A stretch of DNA of 64,000 nucleotides from assembly GCF_013266755.1 (NCBI RefSeq), contig NZ_JABRWJ010000002.1, positions 248,001 to 312,000 on the forward strand, read 5' to 3'. This document shows positions 1 through 8,510 of the stretch, piece by piece (position 1 is the first letter of the stretch; the number at the start of each line of letters is the position of its first letter). A program made the translations under genes and the position numbers. This DNA is from Pseudaquabacterium terrae. Lineage in GTDB: Bacteria; Pseudomonadota; Gammaproteobacteria; Burkholderiales; Burkholderiaceae_C. Under the pieces are notes generated by a model. That model saw only the letters and a program-made list of their open reading frames with translations. It searched no databases and had not been told where the DNA came from.

Positions 1-2
1 TC

Positions 3-2618
3 GCCGACCTGCGGCTGGTCGCCGAACGCACGCTGGTGACGCCGCCGCAGGCGCCCGACCGTGCGCTGCGCGATGCGCTGAAGCGCCGCGCCGTGGACGC
101 TGCGATCGAAGGTTATGCGCTCGACGAGCTGCCGCCGCTGCTGCACGGCGGCACAGCGCAGCTGCTGTGGCCGCAGGCCGGCGCGCCGCCGCCCGATGCG
201 GCGCTGGCGCTGCTGCAGGCGCTGTCGCGCAGCACCGAGATCGCCCACAGCCGCCATGCCGACCTGGCGGCTTCGCTGTTTCTGGGCTGGCCCGAGCGGC
301 AGCTGGTGACCTACCCGTGGCTGCCGAGCCAGGCCCTGCTCGACGCCGCCGGCGCGCCGACGCTCGCCGCACTGCTCGACAAGGCCTACGCCGCGCCGGT
401 CTTCGCCGAAGGCCGGCCCGAGCGTGATCCCGAGCAGCGCGCGTACTGGGCCCCGGTGCAGCGCAGCGGCGACGGCGGGCCGCGGCTGCTGCACGCCGCG
501 CCGGTCTACGTCGGCGAGGACTTCAGCGGCGTCGTCGCCACCGAGATCCGGCTGGCGAGCATCGCGCGCGTGATCGCCGCGCGGCCGGTGGGCCCGCTGA
601 AGCAGGTCTACTGGTGGGTGCTCGATGCACGCGGCGAGGTGCTTGCGGAACGGATGGCCACCGACGAGGGCCCGAGCGCGCAGGCACGCGCGCTGCCCGC
701 CGGCCTGGATGCCGCGGCGCTGGCCGAGGCGCAACGCGCCGGCGGGCGCGCGCTGCCGCTGGCCGGCCACCGCATCGTCGCGCTCGACGTGGCCGATGCG
801 CCGTGGACCCTGGTGGTTGCGCTCGGTGATGGCGCCTTGCTGCGGCAGGCGCTGCCCGGGCTGGCGCCGTTCACGCTGATCGGGCTCGCGTTGCTCGGCC
901 TGTTCCTGCGCGCGCAGGTGCTGCTGCGTCGCCGCGTGATCCAGCCGGCGCTCGGCGTGATGGCCTACCTGCATGCCAAGTCGCTCGATCCGAACGCGCC
1001 CGAGCCGGCGCTGCCGCAGCGCTGGCGCAGCTGGGCGCACGTGATCACGCGCACCTTCGACGAGCAGCGCGATGCCCGCGCCGCGGAGCGCCGCAGCGAG
1101 GCCTTCAAGTCGGCGATCGTCGACCATGCGCTGGCCGCGCTGGTGGCCACCGACCGGCTCGGCCGCATCGTCGAGTTCAACCCGGCCGCCGAGGCGATGT
1201 TCGGCCTGCCGCGCGCCGCGGCGATCGGCCGCCCGGTCGCGCAGGTCGTCATTCCGCAGCGTTTCCGCGCAGCGCATGAAGCGGCGATGCGCCGCATCGC
1301 CGAAGGCGGCCCGGCCAAGCTGCTCGGCAAGCGCATCGAGATGCAGGCGCTGCGCGCCGACGGCAGCGAGTTCCCGGTCGAGATGCTGCTGTGGCGCGCC
1401 GATGTCGAGGGCCAGGCCTACTTCACCGCGTCGCTGGTCGACCTGTCCGAGCGTCGCCGCCAGGCGCTGGAGATCGAGCGCCAGCGCGACGCGCTGCGCC
1501 AGAGCGAGAAGCTGTCGGCGATGGGCAGCCTGCTGGCGGGTGTCGCGCACGAGCTGAACAACCCGCTGGCGATCGTGCTCGGCCGCGCCGGGCTGCTCGA
1601 GGAGAAGTGCAGCGCCCAGCCGGAACTGGCCGCCGATGCGCAGCGCATCCGCGAAGCCGCCGAGCGCTGCGGGCGCATCGTGCGCACCTTCCTGAACATG
1701 GCGCGCAGCAAGCCGACGCAGCGCGAGTCGGTGGCCTTCAACGAGCTGGTGCAGGCCGCCACCGAAATGCTCGCCTACACCTGGCGCAGCCACGGCATCC
1801 AGCTCGATCTGCACCTCGCCGAACGCCTGCCGGCGGTGAATGCCGATGCCGACCAGATCGGCCAGATCGTGCTGAACCTGCTGGTCAACGCCCAGCAGGC
1901 ACTGAGCACGGTGACCGACCGCCCGCGCCGCGTGCAGGTGACCACCGGTGTCGAAGTGCCGCGCACCGGGCGCGAACCGCGCGTCTGGCTGCGCGTCGCC
2001 GACAGCGGCCCGGGCATCGCGGCGGAGCTGGCCGAGCAGATCTTCGAACCGTTCTTCACGACCAAGGCCGACGGCATCGGCACCGGGCTGGGCCTGGCCG
2101 TGTCGCGCTCGCTGGCCAAGGACCATGGCGGCAACCTGATGCTCGAAGCCGTCGCGCCGCTCGGCGGTGCCTGCTTCCGGCTGAGCCTGCCGCTGTCCGG
2201 CGAGGCCGGGCCCGAGACGGCCGCCACGCCGCTCGACGATGCCGCGCACGCGAACCGCTCGCGCGTGCTGGTCGTCGACGACGAGGCCGAGGTCGCCGAG
2301 CTGATCCGCGACATGCTCGAATCGGCCGGCCACGAGGTGGCGGTGGCCGAATCGGGTGCGGTGGCGCTGGAGCTGCTGGACACCGCGCGCTTCGATGCCA
2401 TCGTCAGCGACCTGCGCATGCCCGACATGGACGGCGCCGCGCTGTGGCGCGAGGTGGTGCGCCAGCATCCGGCGCTCGGCGGCCGCATGCTGTTCATCAC
2501 CGGCGACACGCTGTCGGCCGGCGCACGCGACTTCCTCGACAGCGCCGACTGCCCGCGCCTGGACAAGCCGTTCTCGAAGGCGGACCTGGTCGCCGGGGTC
2601 GCCGGCCTGCTGGTGTGA
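3..2618 (+). CDS. Hybrid sensor histidine kinase (Cache-PAS-HisKA-HATPase-REC), 5' end outside window
   Basis: The frame is open from the first bases of the window, so the true start and probably a first membrane helix lie upstream; a GTG at 36 is only an internal candidate. In order, the protein shows an extracytoplasmic Cache-like sensor with a YWAPV motif, a membrane helix near residues 275-300 (counted from the GTG), a PAS domain near 360-480, a HisKA domain with the phospho-acceptor in VAHELNNPLA (about His505), an ATPase domain with the G-box GIGTGLGLAVSR, and a C-terminal receiver domain with VVDDE and the phospho-acceptor Asp in DLRMPDMDG (about Asp792). Such proteins autophosphorylate and pass phosphate to their own receiver and then to a partner. 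No separate response regulator or output gene is visible, so the signal and target are unknown. The nearest gene, a convergent globin, need not be functionally linked. Confidence 0.9.
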   Translation, partial: ADLRLVAERTLVTPPQAPDRALRDALKRRAVDAAIEGYALDELPPLLHGGTAQLLWPQAGAPPPDAALALLQALSRSTEIAHSRHADLAASLFLGWPERQLVTYPWLPSQALLDAAGAPTLAALLDKAYAAPVFAEGRPERDPEQRAYWAPVQRSGDGGPRLLHAAPVYVGEDFSGVVATEIRLASIARVIAARPVGPLKQVYWWVLDARGEVLAERMATDEGPSAQARALPAGLDAAALAEAQRAGGRALPLAGHRIVALDVADAPWTLVVALGDGALLRQALPGLAPFTLIGLALLGLFLRAQVLLRRRVIQPALGVMAYLHAKSLDPNAPEPALPQRWRSWAHVITRTFDEQRDARAAERRSEAFKSAIVDHALAALVATDRLGRIVEFNPAAEAMFGLPRAAAIGRPVAQVVIPQRFRAAHEAAMRRIAEGGPAKLLGKRIEMQALRADGSEFPVEMLLWRADVEGQAYFTASLVDLSERRRQALEIERQRDALRQSEKLSAMGSLLAGVAHELNNPLAIVLGRAGLLEEKCSAQPELAADAQRIREAAERCGRIVRTFLNMARSKPTQRESVAFNELVQAATEMLAYTWRSHGIQLDLHLAERLPAVNADADQIGQIVLNLLVNAQQALSTVTDRPRRVQVTTGVEVPRTGREPRVWLRVADSGPGIAAELAEQIFEPFFTTKADGIGTGLGLAVSRSLAKDHGGNLMLEAVAPLGGACFRLSLPLSGEAGPETAATPLDDAAHANRSRVLVVDDEAEVAELIRDMLESAGHEVAVAESGAVALELLDTARFDAIVSDLRMPDMDGAALWREVVRQHPALGGRMLFITGDTLSAGARDFLDSADCPRLDKPFSKADLVAGVAGLLV

Positions 2619-2651
2619 GGCACTGCGGCGCTGCCATGCGCCGCGGACGCG

Positions 2652-3068
2652 TCATTCGAACGCTAGCACCGGCGCGTTCAGCATCTCCTGTCGCACGATC
2701 GCGATCAGGCGTGACCAGGCGTCGCGCAGCTCGGTCGTGAAGCCGGAGCCGAGCACCTCGGCGAGCGTGTCGATCAGCGCGGTGGCAACCGCGTCGTAGT
2801 GCTCCGGCCGCACGCCGTAGCCGGCATGGCGGTTGCCGAGCGACTGCAGCACCGGGAACAGCGTCTCCGGCCGCGCAAGCAGGCCGACCGCGGCACCGAG
2901 CATCTGCAGCAGCCGTTGGCCCTGCTGCTGCAGGTCGCCGTGAAACAGCCCGCGCAGGGCCGGGTCGATCTCGAACAGCCGCCGGTAGAAGCGCGCCGCG
3001 AGGTCGGTGCAGCCGTCCTTCGAACGGGCGAAGCTGGCTTGCACGAGATGGATCTGGTCAGGGTTCAT
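2652..3068 (-). CDS. Single-domain bacterial globin (Vitreoscilla-haemoglobin-like)
   Basis: A 138-residue protein beginning MNPDQIHLVQASFARSK. Length and pattern fit the single-domain haemoglobin family related to the globin part of flavohaemoglobins: an N-terminal A-helix of the type LVQASF, a FYRRLFEIDP segment, a proximal-histidine region around LGNRHAGYGV, and a C-terminal helix EVLGSGFTTELRDAW. The family binds haem and O2 or NO. There is no FAD or NAD reductase domain, so this is not Hmp. The reading frame extends further upstream, but the ATG at 3068 is where family similarity starts. A long perfect inverted repeat lies 83-125 bp upstream of the start. It converges on the sensor kinase gene, leaving 33 bp between the stops. 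Confidence 0.85.
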   Translation of the reverse strand: MNPDQIHLVQASFARSKDGCTDLAARFYRRLFEIDPALRGLFHGDLQQQGQRLLQMLGAAVGLLARPETLFPVLQSLGNRHAGYGVRPEHYDAVATALIDTLAEVLGSGFTTELRDAWSRLIAIVRQEMLNAPVLAFE

Positions 3069-3150
3069 GCGCGGGTCCGGCGGGGCATCGATGGCCGCGC
3101 AGTGTGCGCGGCGAAGGGTTTCCCACCGATGTCCGCGGCGCGATGAAATC

Positions 3151-3193
3151 GTTTCGTTTGTTGTCCGCCGCGCCGGGAGGCAACAAACGAAAC
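3151..3193. repeat. Perfect 13-bp inverted repeat with 17-bp spacer in the globin upstream region
   Basis: GTTTCGTTTGTTG (3151-3163) is matched exactly by its reverse complement at 3181-3193, with 17 bases between the arms. It lies between the divergent globin (start 3068) and a small gene starting at 3274. No T-run follows on either strand, so it does not look like an intrinsic terminator. An operator for a dimeric or tetrameric regulator, or a structured 5' leader, are the simpler readings. The outer ten bases recur at 5002-5011. Confidence 0.6.
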
Positions 3194-3273
3194 ACCGCTG
3201 GTCACCGATTGAAGCGTCGTTGATGCGGTTGCTGCCGACACTGCTGGCTTGCCGCACACGTCAGGAGTTTGCG

Positions 3274-3459
3274 ATGCCCGAGCCGACCGCCGTCGCCGCC
3301 CGCGAGGTCCCGCCGCCCGCCGCCACCGAGCTGGCGCGCGACGCACAGGCCCAGCTGGCGCTCACCGAGCTGTTCCCGCACCTGCGCAGCGCGGCCGATC
3401 TGGAGCTGCGCGATCTCTTTGTCAGCCTGCGCCTGGCGCCCCACGCTCGCGCCGGCTGA
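3274..3459 (+). CDS. Small hypothetical protein, 61 aa
   Basis: ATG at 3274 is preceded by a CAGGAG Shine-Dalgarno-like sequence at 3262-3267. The predicted product starts MPEPTAVAAREVPPPAATEL and is an Ala/Leu-rich, probably helical peptide with no signal sequence and no membrane helix. It ends 10 bp before the next gene, so the two are probably co-transcribed. I do not recognise the family. Support rests on the ribosome binding site and tight spacing; no homology is known to me. Confidence 0.5.
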   Translation: MPEPTAVAAREVPPPAATELARDAQAQLALTELFPHLRSAADLELRDLFVSLRLAPHARAG

Positions 3460-3469
3460 AGGGGCTGCG

Positions 3470-4978
3470 ATGGACGAGTCCGCCGACACCACCCAGCCGG
3501 GCGAACTGCCGCTGCGGCTGTTTCCGTCACGCATCGCGAGCCTGGGCTTCGCGGTGCGCCTGCCGCACGACTGGCCGGCCCACGCGCTGCCGGAAGAGCA
3601 GCCCGACTTCACCGATCCAAGCCGGCTGGTGCCGCTGGCGGCGGTCACCGCGCCGCATGCAGCGATCGTCTGGGCCATCGCCGCGCGCCCGGCCTACGGC
3701 GATGGCAGCCTGAGCGACTGGGCGCATTACCTGCTGGCGCAGCACGGCCTGGCGCCGCGCGAATTCGCCGAAGGCCGGCTCGGCAGCTTGCCGGCCTTGA
3801 TCGGCGAGGCGGTGCAGCCGAGCGAAGTCGGCCCGCTCAGCGTGCGCTTCGCGTTCGCCGAGGATGGCGGTCGCCTGATCAACCTGACGCTCACCGCGCC
3901 GGCACTGATGGCCGATGCGGTGGCGCGCACCTGGGTCGCCAGCATCGAAACCTTCGCGCTCGAAGAGCCGGGCGGCACGACGGTGCCGCTGTGGCCGCCG
4001 GCGGCAGACGCCAACGCGGCGAGCGCCGCCCACCCCGACATCGCCACGCCGCCCGGCGACGAGGACAGCGGGATCAGCCTGCCGACCGCGCGCGGCGCAG
4101 CGGCCGGATGGGCCGCCCACGCGCGCGCCGACGGCGCGGCGACGCTCGAGCCCGAGCACCCGATCAACCGCCGGTTGCGTGATGCCGGTGTCGGCCTGGT
4201 GCCGCGCATCCTCGAGCTCGATCGCGAGCGCCAGTGCGTGACGCTGGGCTGCGGCGCGCTGACCGCGCAGCTGACGGTGCCGCTCGGCTGGCACGTCATC
4301 GACGACGGCCGGCGCGTGCTGGTGTTCGAGCCCGACGGCACCGTGCAACTGCACCTCGACCTGCTGGCGCTCGACGGCGGCGGCAGGGACACCCTGCTCG
4401 ATCGCCTGGAAGCCCAGGCACGGCGCGACTACCCGGCCCCCGAATGCCTGCGGGTCCAGCATGGCGCGATCGACGCGCTGGTGCTGCGCAACATCCAGGA
4501 CGGCGACCAGCCGCTCGAGCAGGTCCACCTGCTGGTGGACGGCCCGAAGGGCCCGGACGGCGCGCAGGTGCTGCGCGCGCGCGTCACTGCCGTGCCGGCT
4601 TGCGCCAGCGCGGCGGCCGACATGGGCGAGCTGATGCTGGAGTCCGTGGTCTTCGGCAGCTTCGTGCTGCCGGCCAGCGGCAGCGACAGCGGCCCCGACT
4701 GGTGGCTGGCCGCGCTGCTGCTCGAGCGCGCCAACCGGCTGCACGAAGCCGAGCAGTGCATCACCGATGCGATCGACCACCCCGGCGCCGCGCTGCAGGT
4801 CGCGGAGCTCTACCGCCAGCGCATGCTGCGCCTGGATGCCCAGGGCCAGACCGATGCGGCCGCCGAGGCGCGTGAAGCGGCCATGCGCTGGGCCCAGCAC
4901 TGCGCTGCCGGAGCGACCAGCGGTGGCGCGGGTCGGGCGCTGTCACGCGAGCGTGATGCCTTCATGGCCAGCCTGTAG
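3470..4978 (+). CDS. Uncharacterised protein, two DcrB/DUF1795-like modules plus short TPR-like C-terminus
   Basis: A 502-residue protein starting MDESADTTQPGELPLRLF; this ATG follows the upstream small gene by 10 bp and the reading starts to look protein-like here. Two parts resemble each other in style: residues about 15-170 (begins LGFAVRLPHDW) and about 250-400 (begins AQLTVPLGWHVIDDG). Each is a beta-rich segment opening with a P-x-W motif of the kind seen in DcrB/PsbP-like domains. The last 80 residues (LLLERANRLHEAEQCITDAI onward) look like a TPR helix pair. There is no signal peptide, so it is probably cytoplasmic. The domain assignment is my inference from pattern and I would not assign a function. 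DcrB-like proteins serve as chaperones in some secretion systems, but no such cargo gene is adjacent. Confidence 0.6.
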   Translation: MDESADTTQPGELPLRLFPSRIASLGFAVRLPHDWPAHALPEEQPDFTDPSRLVPLAAVTAPHAAIVWAIAARPAYGDGSLSDWAHYLLAQHGLAPREFAEGRLGSLPALIGEAVQPSEVGPLSVRFAFAEDGGRLINLTLTAPALMADAVARTWVASIETFALEEPGGTTVPLWPPAADANAASAAHPDIATPPGDEDSGISLPTARGAAAGWAAHARADGAATLEPEHPINRRLRDAGVGLVPRILELDRERQCVTLGCGALTAQLTVPLGWHVIDDGRRVLVFEPDGTVQLHLDLLALDGGGRDTLLDRLEAQARRDYPAPECLRVQHGAIDALVLRNIQDGDQPLEQVHLLVDGPKGPDGAQVLRARVTAVPACASAAADMGELMLESVVFGSFVLPASGSDSGPDWWLAALLLERANRLHEAEQCITDAIDHPGAALQVAELYRQRMLRLDAQGQTDAAAEAREAAMRWAQHCAAGATSGGAGRALSRERDAFMASL

Positions 4979-5001
4979 GAGCGTGGTGCCTGGTAAACCT
5001 C

Positions 5002-5011
5002 GTTTCGTTTG
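5002..5011 (+). repeat. Second copy of the GTTTCGTTTG motif
   Basis: The ten bases match the outer part of the inverted repeat at 3151-3193. This copy lies in the 253-bp gap between the DcrB-like protein gene and the Tat lipoprotein gene, 220 bp before the latter's ATG. A weaker mirrored TTCGT...ACGAA pair (5004-5023) surrounds it. Apart from this motif I see no gene or clear promoter in the gap. Confidence 0.35.
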
Positions 5012-5231
5012 CTCACTGACGAAGCAGGATTTATTGCGCAACTGACGTCCGAATCCACTCATACACTCGTTCCATCGCACCGCCTGGTGACGATCCTTCT
5101 CGGACGCTTCGGAACTTCCAGCGCCGAGCCGCAGACCTGGTGGCACATCGTCGTGCCGCAATCGAGGGGCAGTCACCAAAATCGCATCGGCCGAGCCTGG
5201 CCGCGCCCTGGTGCTGTGCCGGAAAGAGGAC

Positions 5232-7217
5232 ATGAGCAAGACTCGACGGGATGTATTGAAAAGCGGTGCGGCGATCACGTCCGTGCCCTTTGTGAGCGGC
5301 TGCGGTGGCGGCGAAGACCTGGGCGATGCGCCGGACCAGCAGGCCCAGCGCATCGTCGCGCGGCCGGACGAACCGACTGCCGTGGGGAGCGTGACTCCGT
5401 TGGAGCGCGGCACGCCGCCGACACGGCCGACCACGCCGATTGCATCATCCGCGCGCTACCGCAACGGCCACAAGTACCTGTTCCAGAGCTCGTCGTGGGA
5501 CGTGCAGCAGCCGCGCATTCCCGGCGGTGCGGCGCGCACTGCGGCCTTCGGCCCGACCTCCGAGTTCGTCGATCGCCATTGCGGCTGGCCGTGGGACAAG
5601 GTCGGCGGCGACTGGCTCGACCGCGACGGCGAGCGCCACGGGCCGAAACCCTGGGCCAGCATCGTCACGCTGAAGGCGCCGACCTCGCTGGTCAAGGCCT
5701 ACACCCTCGACGTCACCGACCTGATGAAGAAGGTGGAGGCGGAAGACCGCTGGGCGGCCTTCCGCCTGGCAACGACGCTCGCGCCGCGCAAGATCGCCGG
5801 CACCTGGAACAAGACGCATGCCAAGCCGGCGCTGCAGGTGCAGTACACCGACGGCAGCAGCGTGTCGCTGAACTGCATCATCACCAGCGTGATGAAGCCG
5901 GGCATTCCGAATTCGGTGGCGCCGATCGTGTCGACGCCGTGTTTCATGGAGTTCGAGCGGCCGACCAAGCCGGTGCTGTCGGCCAGCCTGACGCTGACGG
6001 TGGTCGAGCATCCGGGCAATGCCAGCGCCGCCGTCGAGGTGTTCCTGGTCGACCCGCCGTTGAACACGGATCCGGTGCGCCAAGGGGTGGCTGCGTCGGC
6101 CGGTCGGCTCGACGCCGGTATCCAATCGGCGCCGGGCATCATCGGCGCGCAGCGCTACGTCGACGGCACCCACCTGGATGAGTTCGTGCACCCGGGGGCG
6201 GCGATCAACAAATGGGCGTCGCGCGAATTCGATCCGGCGCTGTGGGGTGGCACGGCGGACAAGACCAAGCTGCCGCACAAGGGACTGGGCAAGCTGATCC
6301 GCACGAATGCCGATGGTGTGCCCGAGCTGATCGAGTCCGACTACGCGCTCGAAGGCTTCAAGCCGCTGGCGCCGGGGATGGGCGCGTTGCGCATGCACAT
6401 GAAGGCCGACGCGACGCAAGATGGCGATGTCGTCGGCTATGGCGGCACCGGCGGCGCGAGCGGCTCGATCTTCATGCCCGAGCCGCTGTTCGGCCGGCTG
6501 CCGCGCATCTTCGTGCGCTACTACCTGCGCGTCGGCACGCCCGAAGGCACGCGCTACCTGCGCGATCCGGCCAAGCGTTACCACGTCTATCACAAGGAGG
6601 GCCAAGTCGCGGCCAACTGGACCGACTGGGCCGGCAAGTTCGGCCTGACGCCGGACCACACGAACAGCTACGGCGGCGGCAGCGGCTCGTCCGGCGGCGG
6701 ACGCGGCTGGCAGATGCGCTTGGCCTGGTCGGACTGCGATGCCTTCGTCGGCGGTCCGGACGAAGAGGGTATCCGGCCGGGCTTCCACCTGTACGACTTC
6801 GGTCCGCTGAACCCGCCGGGCTACAGCTACGTCGGCGACACCAACTCGATGATCTACTGGGGCAAGCGCGGCGGCCTCGGCGGCATGCTCTACGCGAACG
6901 AGTGGTACTGCGTCGAGACCGAGCTGAAGCTCAACACGGTGATGGACAGCTTGCCCGGCTTCCTGCCCGACGGCGAGCTGCGCGCCTGGATCGATGGCCG
7001 GCTGGTGTTCGAGCGCACCGGCCTGGTCTTCCGGTCGAAGCCGCTGTACACCGCGGTGCTGCGACCCGACCTGATGGGCCCGGTGCGCGACCTCGGCGTG
7101 CGCGCACTGTGGCTGAACTGGTACCACGGCGGGGTGACGCAGAACAGCGTCCCGCGCACGATGTTCATGACCGGCCTCGCCTGGGGCCAGCAGTACATCG
7201 GACCGATGAAGATGTGA
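5232..7217 (+). CDS. Tat-exported putative lipoprotein with polysaccharide-lyase/lectin-like C-terminal half
   Basis: A 661-residue protein. The ATG at 5232 is chosen because it directly precedes a twin-arginine signal (SKTRRDVLKSGAAI) and a lipobox-like end (SGCGGG), so the product should be folded in the cytoplasm, exported by Tat and perhaps lipid-anchored. Residues about 60-280 form an uncharacterised beta-rich region. Residues about 340-655 carry motifs such as PRIFVRYYLRVGTPEG, GRGWQMRLAW, NEWYCVETELKLNT and GELRAWIDGRLVFERTG. This pattern resembles the concanavalin A-like sandwich of polysaccharide lyase family 14 and related lectins. Fold and carbohydrate activity are inferred from motifs only. 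A type II secretion locus starts immediately downstream on the other strand, and Tat substrates are often further exported by that machine. A strong terminator follows at 7251. Confidence 0.7.
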   Translation: MSKTRRDVLKSGAAITSVPFVSGCGGGEDLGDAPDQQAQRIVARPDEPTAVGSVTPLERGTPPTRPTTPIASSARYRNGHKYLFQSSSWDVQQPRIPGGAARTAAFGPTSEFVDRHCGWPWDKVGGDWLDRDGERHGPKPWASIVTLKAPTSLVKAYTLDVTDLMKKVEAEDRWAAFRLATTLAPRKIAGTWNKTHAKPALQVQYTDGSSVSLNCIITSVMKPGIPNSVAPIVSTPCFMEFERPTKPVLSASLTLTVVEHPGNASAAVEVFLVDPPLNTDPVRQGVAASAGRLDAGIQSAPGIIGAQRYVDGTHLDEFVHPGAAINKWASREFDPALWGGTADKTKLPHKGLGKLIRTNADGVPELIESDYALEGFKPLAPGMGALRMHMKADATQDGDVVGYGGTGGASGSIFMPEPLFGRLPRIFVRYYLRVGTPEGTRYLRDPAKRYHVYHKEGQVAANWTDWAGKFGLTPDHTNSYGGGSGSSGGGRGWQMRLAWSDCDAFVGGPDEEGIRPGFHLYDFGPLNPPGYSYVGDTNSMIYWGKRGGLGGMLYANEWYCVETELKLNTVMDSLPGFLPDGELRAWIDGRLVFERTGLVFRSKPLYTAVLRPDLMGPVRDLGVRALWLNWYHGGVTQNSVPRTMFMTGLAWGQQYIGPMKM

Positions 7218-7250
7218 CTACAGGCCGCCGCCCGGCGGCCGACGACACGA

Positions 7251-7279
7251 ACGGCGCGCCCTGACGGCGCGCCGTTTTT
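7251..7279 (+). terminator. Intrinsic terminator after the Tat lipoprotein gene
   Basis: ACGGCGCGCC (7251-7260), a five-base loop CTGAC, then the exact complement GGCGCGCCGT (7266-7275), followed by TTTT. It lies 34 bp after the stop of the upstream gene and its T-run touches the gspF stop codon, so it also insulates the convergent gsp operon. Confidence 0.85.
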
Positions 7280-8493
7280 CATTTCACCCAGGTATTCAGC
7301 TGGATGATCGGCTGCAGCACGGCCAGCACGATCGTCATCACGACGCCGCCCATGCCGACGATCAGCAGCGGCTCGAGGATCGTCGCCAGCGCCATCGAGC
7401 GGCGCTGCACTTCGATCGACAGCTGGCGGGCGGCGCGTTCGAGCATCTGCGGCAGCTCGCCGGTCTGCTCGCCGAGCCGCGCGAACATCGGCAGCAGGCC
7501 GGGAAAGCGCTTCTTGGCCGCCAGCGCGGCCGCCAGCGGCGCGCCTTCGCGCACCTGCACCAGCGCATCCATCGCGTCGGCGCGCAGTGCGCGGTTGTGC
7601 AGCGTCTCGGCCGCGGCCTGCAGCGCCTTCAGGATCGGCACGCCCGAGGCGGCCAGCATCGCCAACGTGCCGGTGAAGCGCGCGGCGTTGTAGCCGCGCG
7701 CCAGCCGGCCGAGCACGGGCAGCACCAGCCACGCGGCGTCGAAGCGCAGGCGGAAGGCTTCGCTGCGCAGCGCCACCAGCAGCGCGACGATGCCGCCGGC
7801 GACGCCCAGCGCGACCAGCCAGCCCCATTGCCGCACGAAGGCGCTTAAGCCCAGCAGCGCGACCGTCAGCACCGGCAGCGCCTGCTTGCGCGTGGTGAAC
7901 ACGCCGGCGACCTGCGGCACGACGTAGCTGACGAGGAAGATCACGATCACCAGCGCGATCAGCGAGACGATCGCCGGGTACAGCGACGCGCCGATCAGCT
8001 TCGCGCGCAGGGCCTGGCGCTCCTCGAGGTCGTCGGCCAGGCGCTCGAGCACCTTGCCGAGCGCGCCGCTCTGCTCGCCGGCGGCGACCACCGCGCGGTA
8101 CACGTCGTCGAACTCGCGCGGCGCCGTCGCCAGTGCGCGGGCGAAGGGCGCGCCGGCATTGACCTCCGCGCGCAGATGCGAGACGAGCTCGCGCTGCGCG
8201 GGCGTCTCGGCCTCGTCGGCCAGCGCGGTCAACGAGCGTTCGAGCGGCAGCCCGGCTCCGACCAGGCCGGCGAGCTGGCGTGTCCACACCGCCAGCATCG
8301 TGCTGCTGAAGACGCGCCGCGACCAGCGGCTGGCGCCGCCGGCCTGCACCGCCGCGGCCACCGCATCGACCGCCAGCGGCACCAGCCCCTGCACGCGCAG
8401 CTGGCCGCGCGCGGCGCGCGGATTCTCGGCCTCGACCAGGCCGTGCCGCGTCTTGCCGGCGGCATCGAGCGCTTCGTATTTGTAAGCCGGCAT
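7279..8493 (-). CDS. gspF: Type II secretion inner-membrane platform protein GspF
   Basis: 404 residues starting MPAYKYEALDAAGKTRHG, the classical GspF/PilC N-terminus, which fixes the start although the frame is open much further upstream. It has two T2SF domains (about residues 70-190 and 270-395) and three hydrophobic helices, the last ending in IVLAVLQPIIQLN. GspF sits in the cytoplasmic membrane, contacts the GspE ATPase and helps drive pseudopilus assembly. It is the last gene of the minus-strand operon, 17 bp after gspE, and ends at a convergent terminator. Confidence 0.96.
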   Translation of the reverse strand: MPAYKYEALDAAGKTRHGLVEAENPRAARGQLRVQGLVPLAVDAVAAAVQAGGASRWSRRVFSSTMLAVWTRQLAGLVGAGLPLERSLTALADEAETPAQRELVSHLRAEVNAGAPFARALATAPREFDDVYRAVVAAGEQSGALGKVLERLADDLEERQALRAKLIGASLYPAIVSLIALVIVIFLVSYVVPQVAGVFTTRKQALPVLTVALLGLSAFVRQWGWLVALGVAGGIVALLVALRSEAFRLRFDAAWLVLPVLGRLARGYNAARFTGTLAMLAASGVPILKALQAAAETLHNRALRADAMDALVQVREGAPLAAALAAKKRFPGLLPMFARLGEQTGELPQMLERAARQLSIEVQRRSMALATILEPLLIVGMGGVVMTIVLAVLQPIIQLNTWVK

Positions 8494-8510
8494 GACGCGT
8501 TGTTCGCTCG

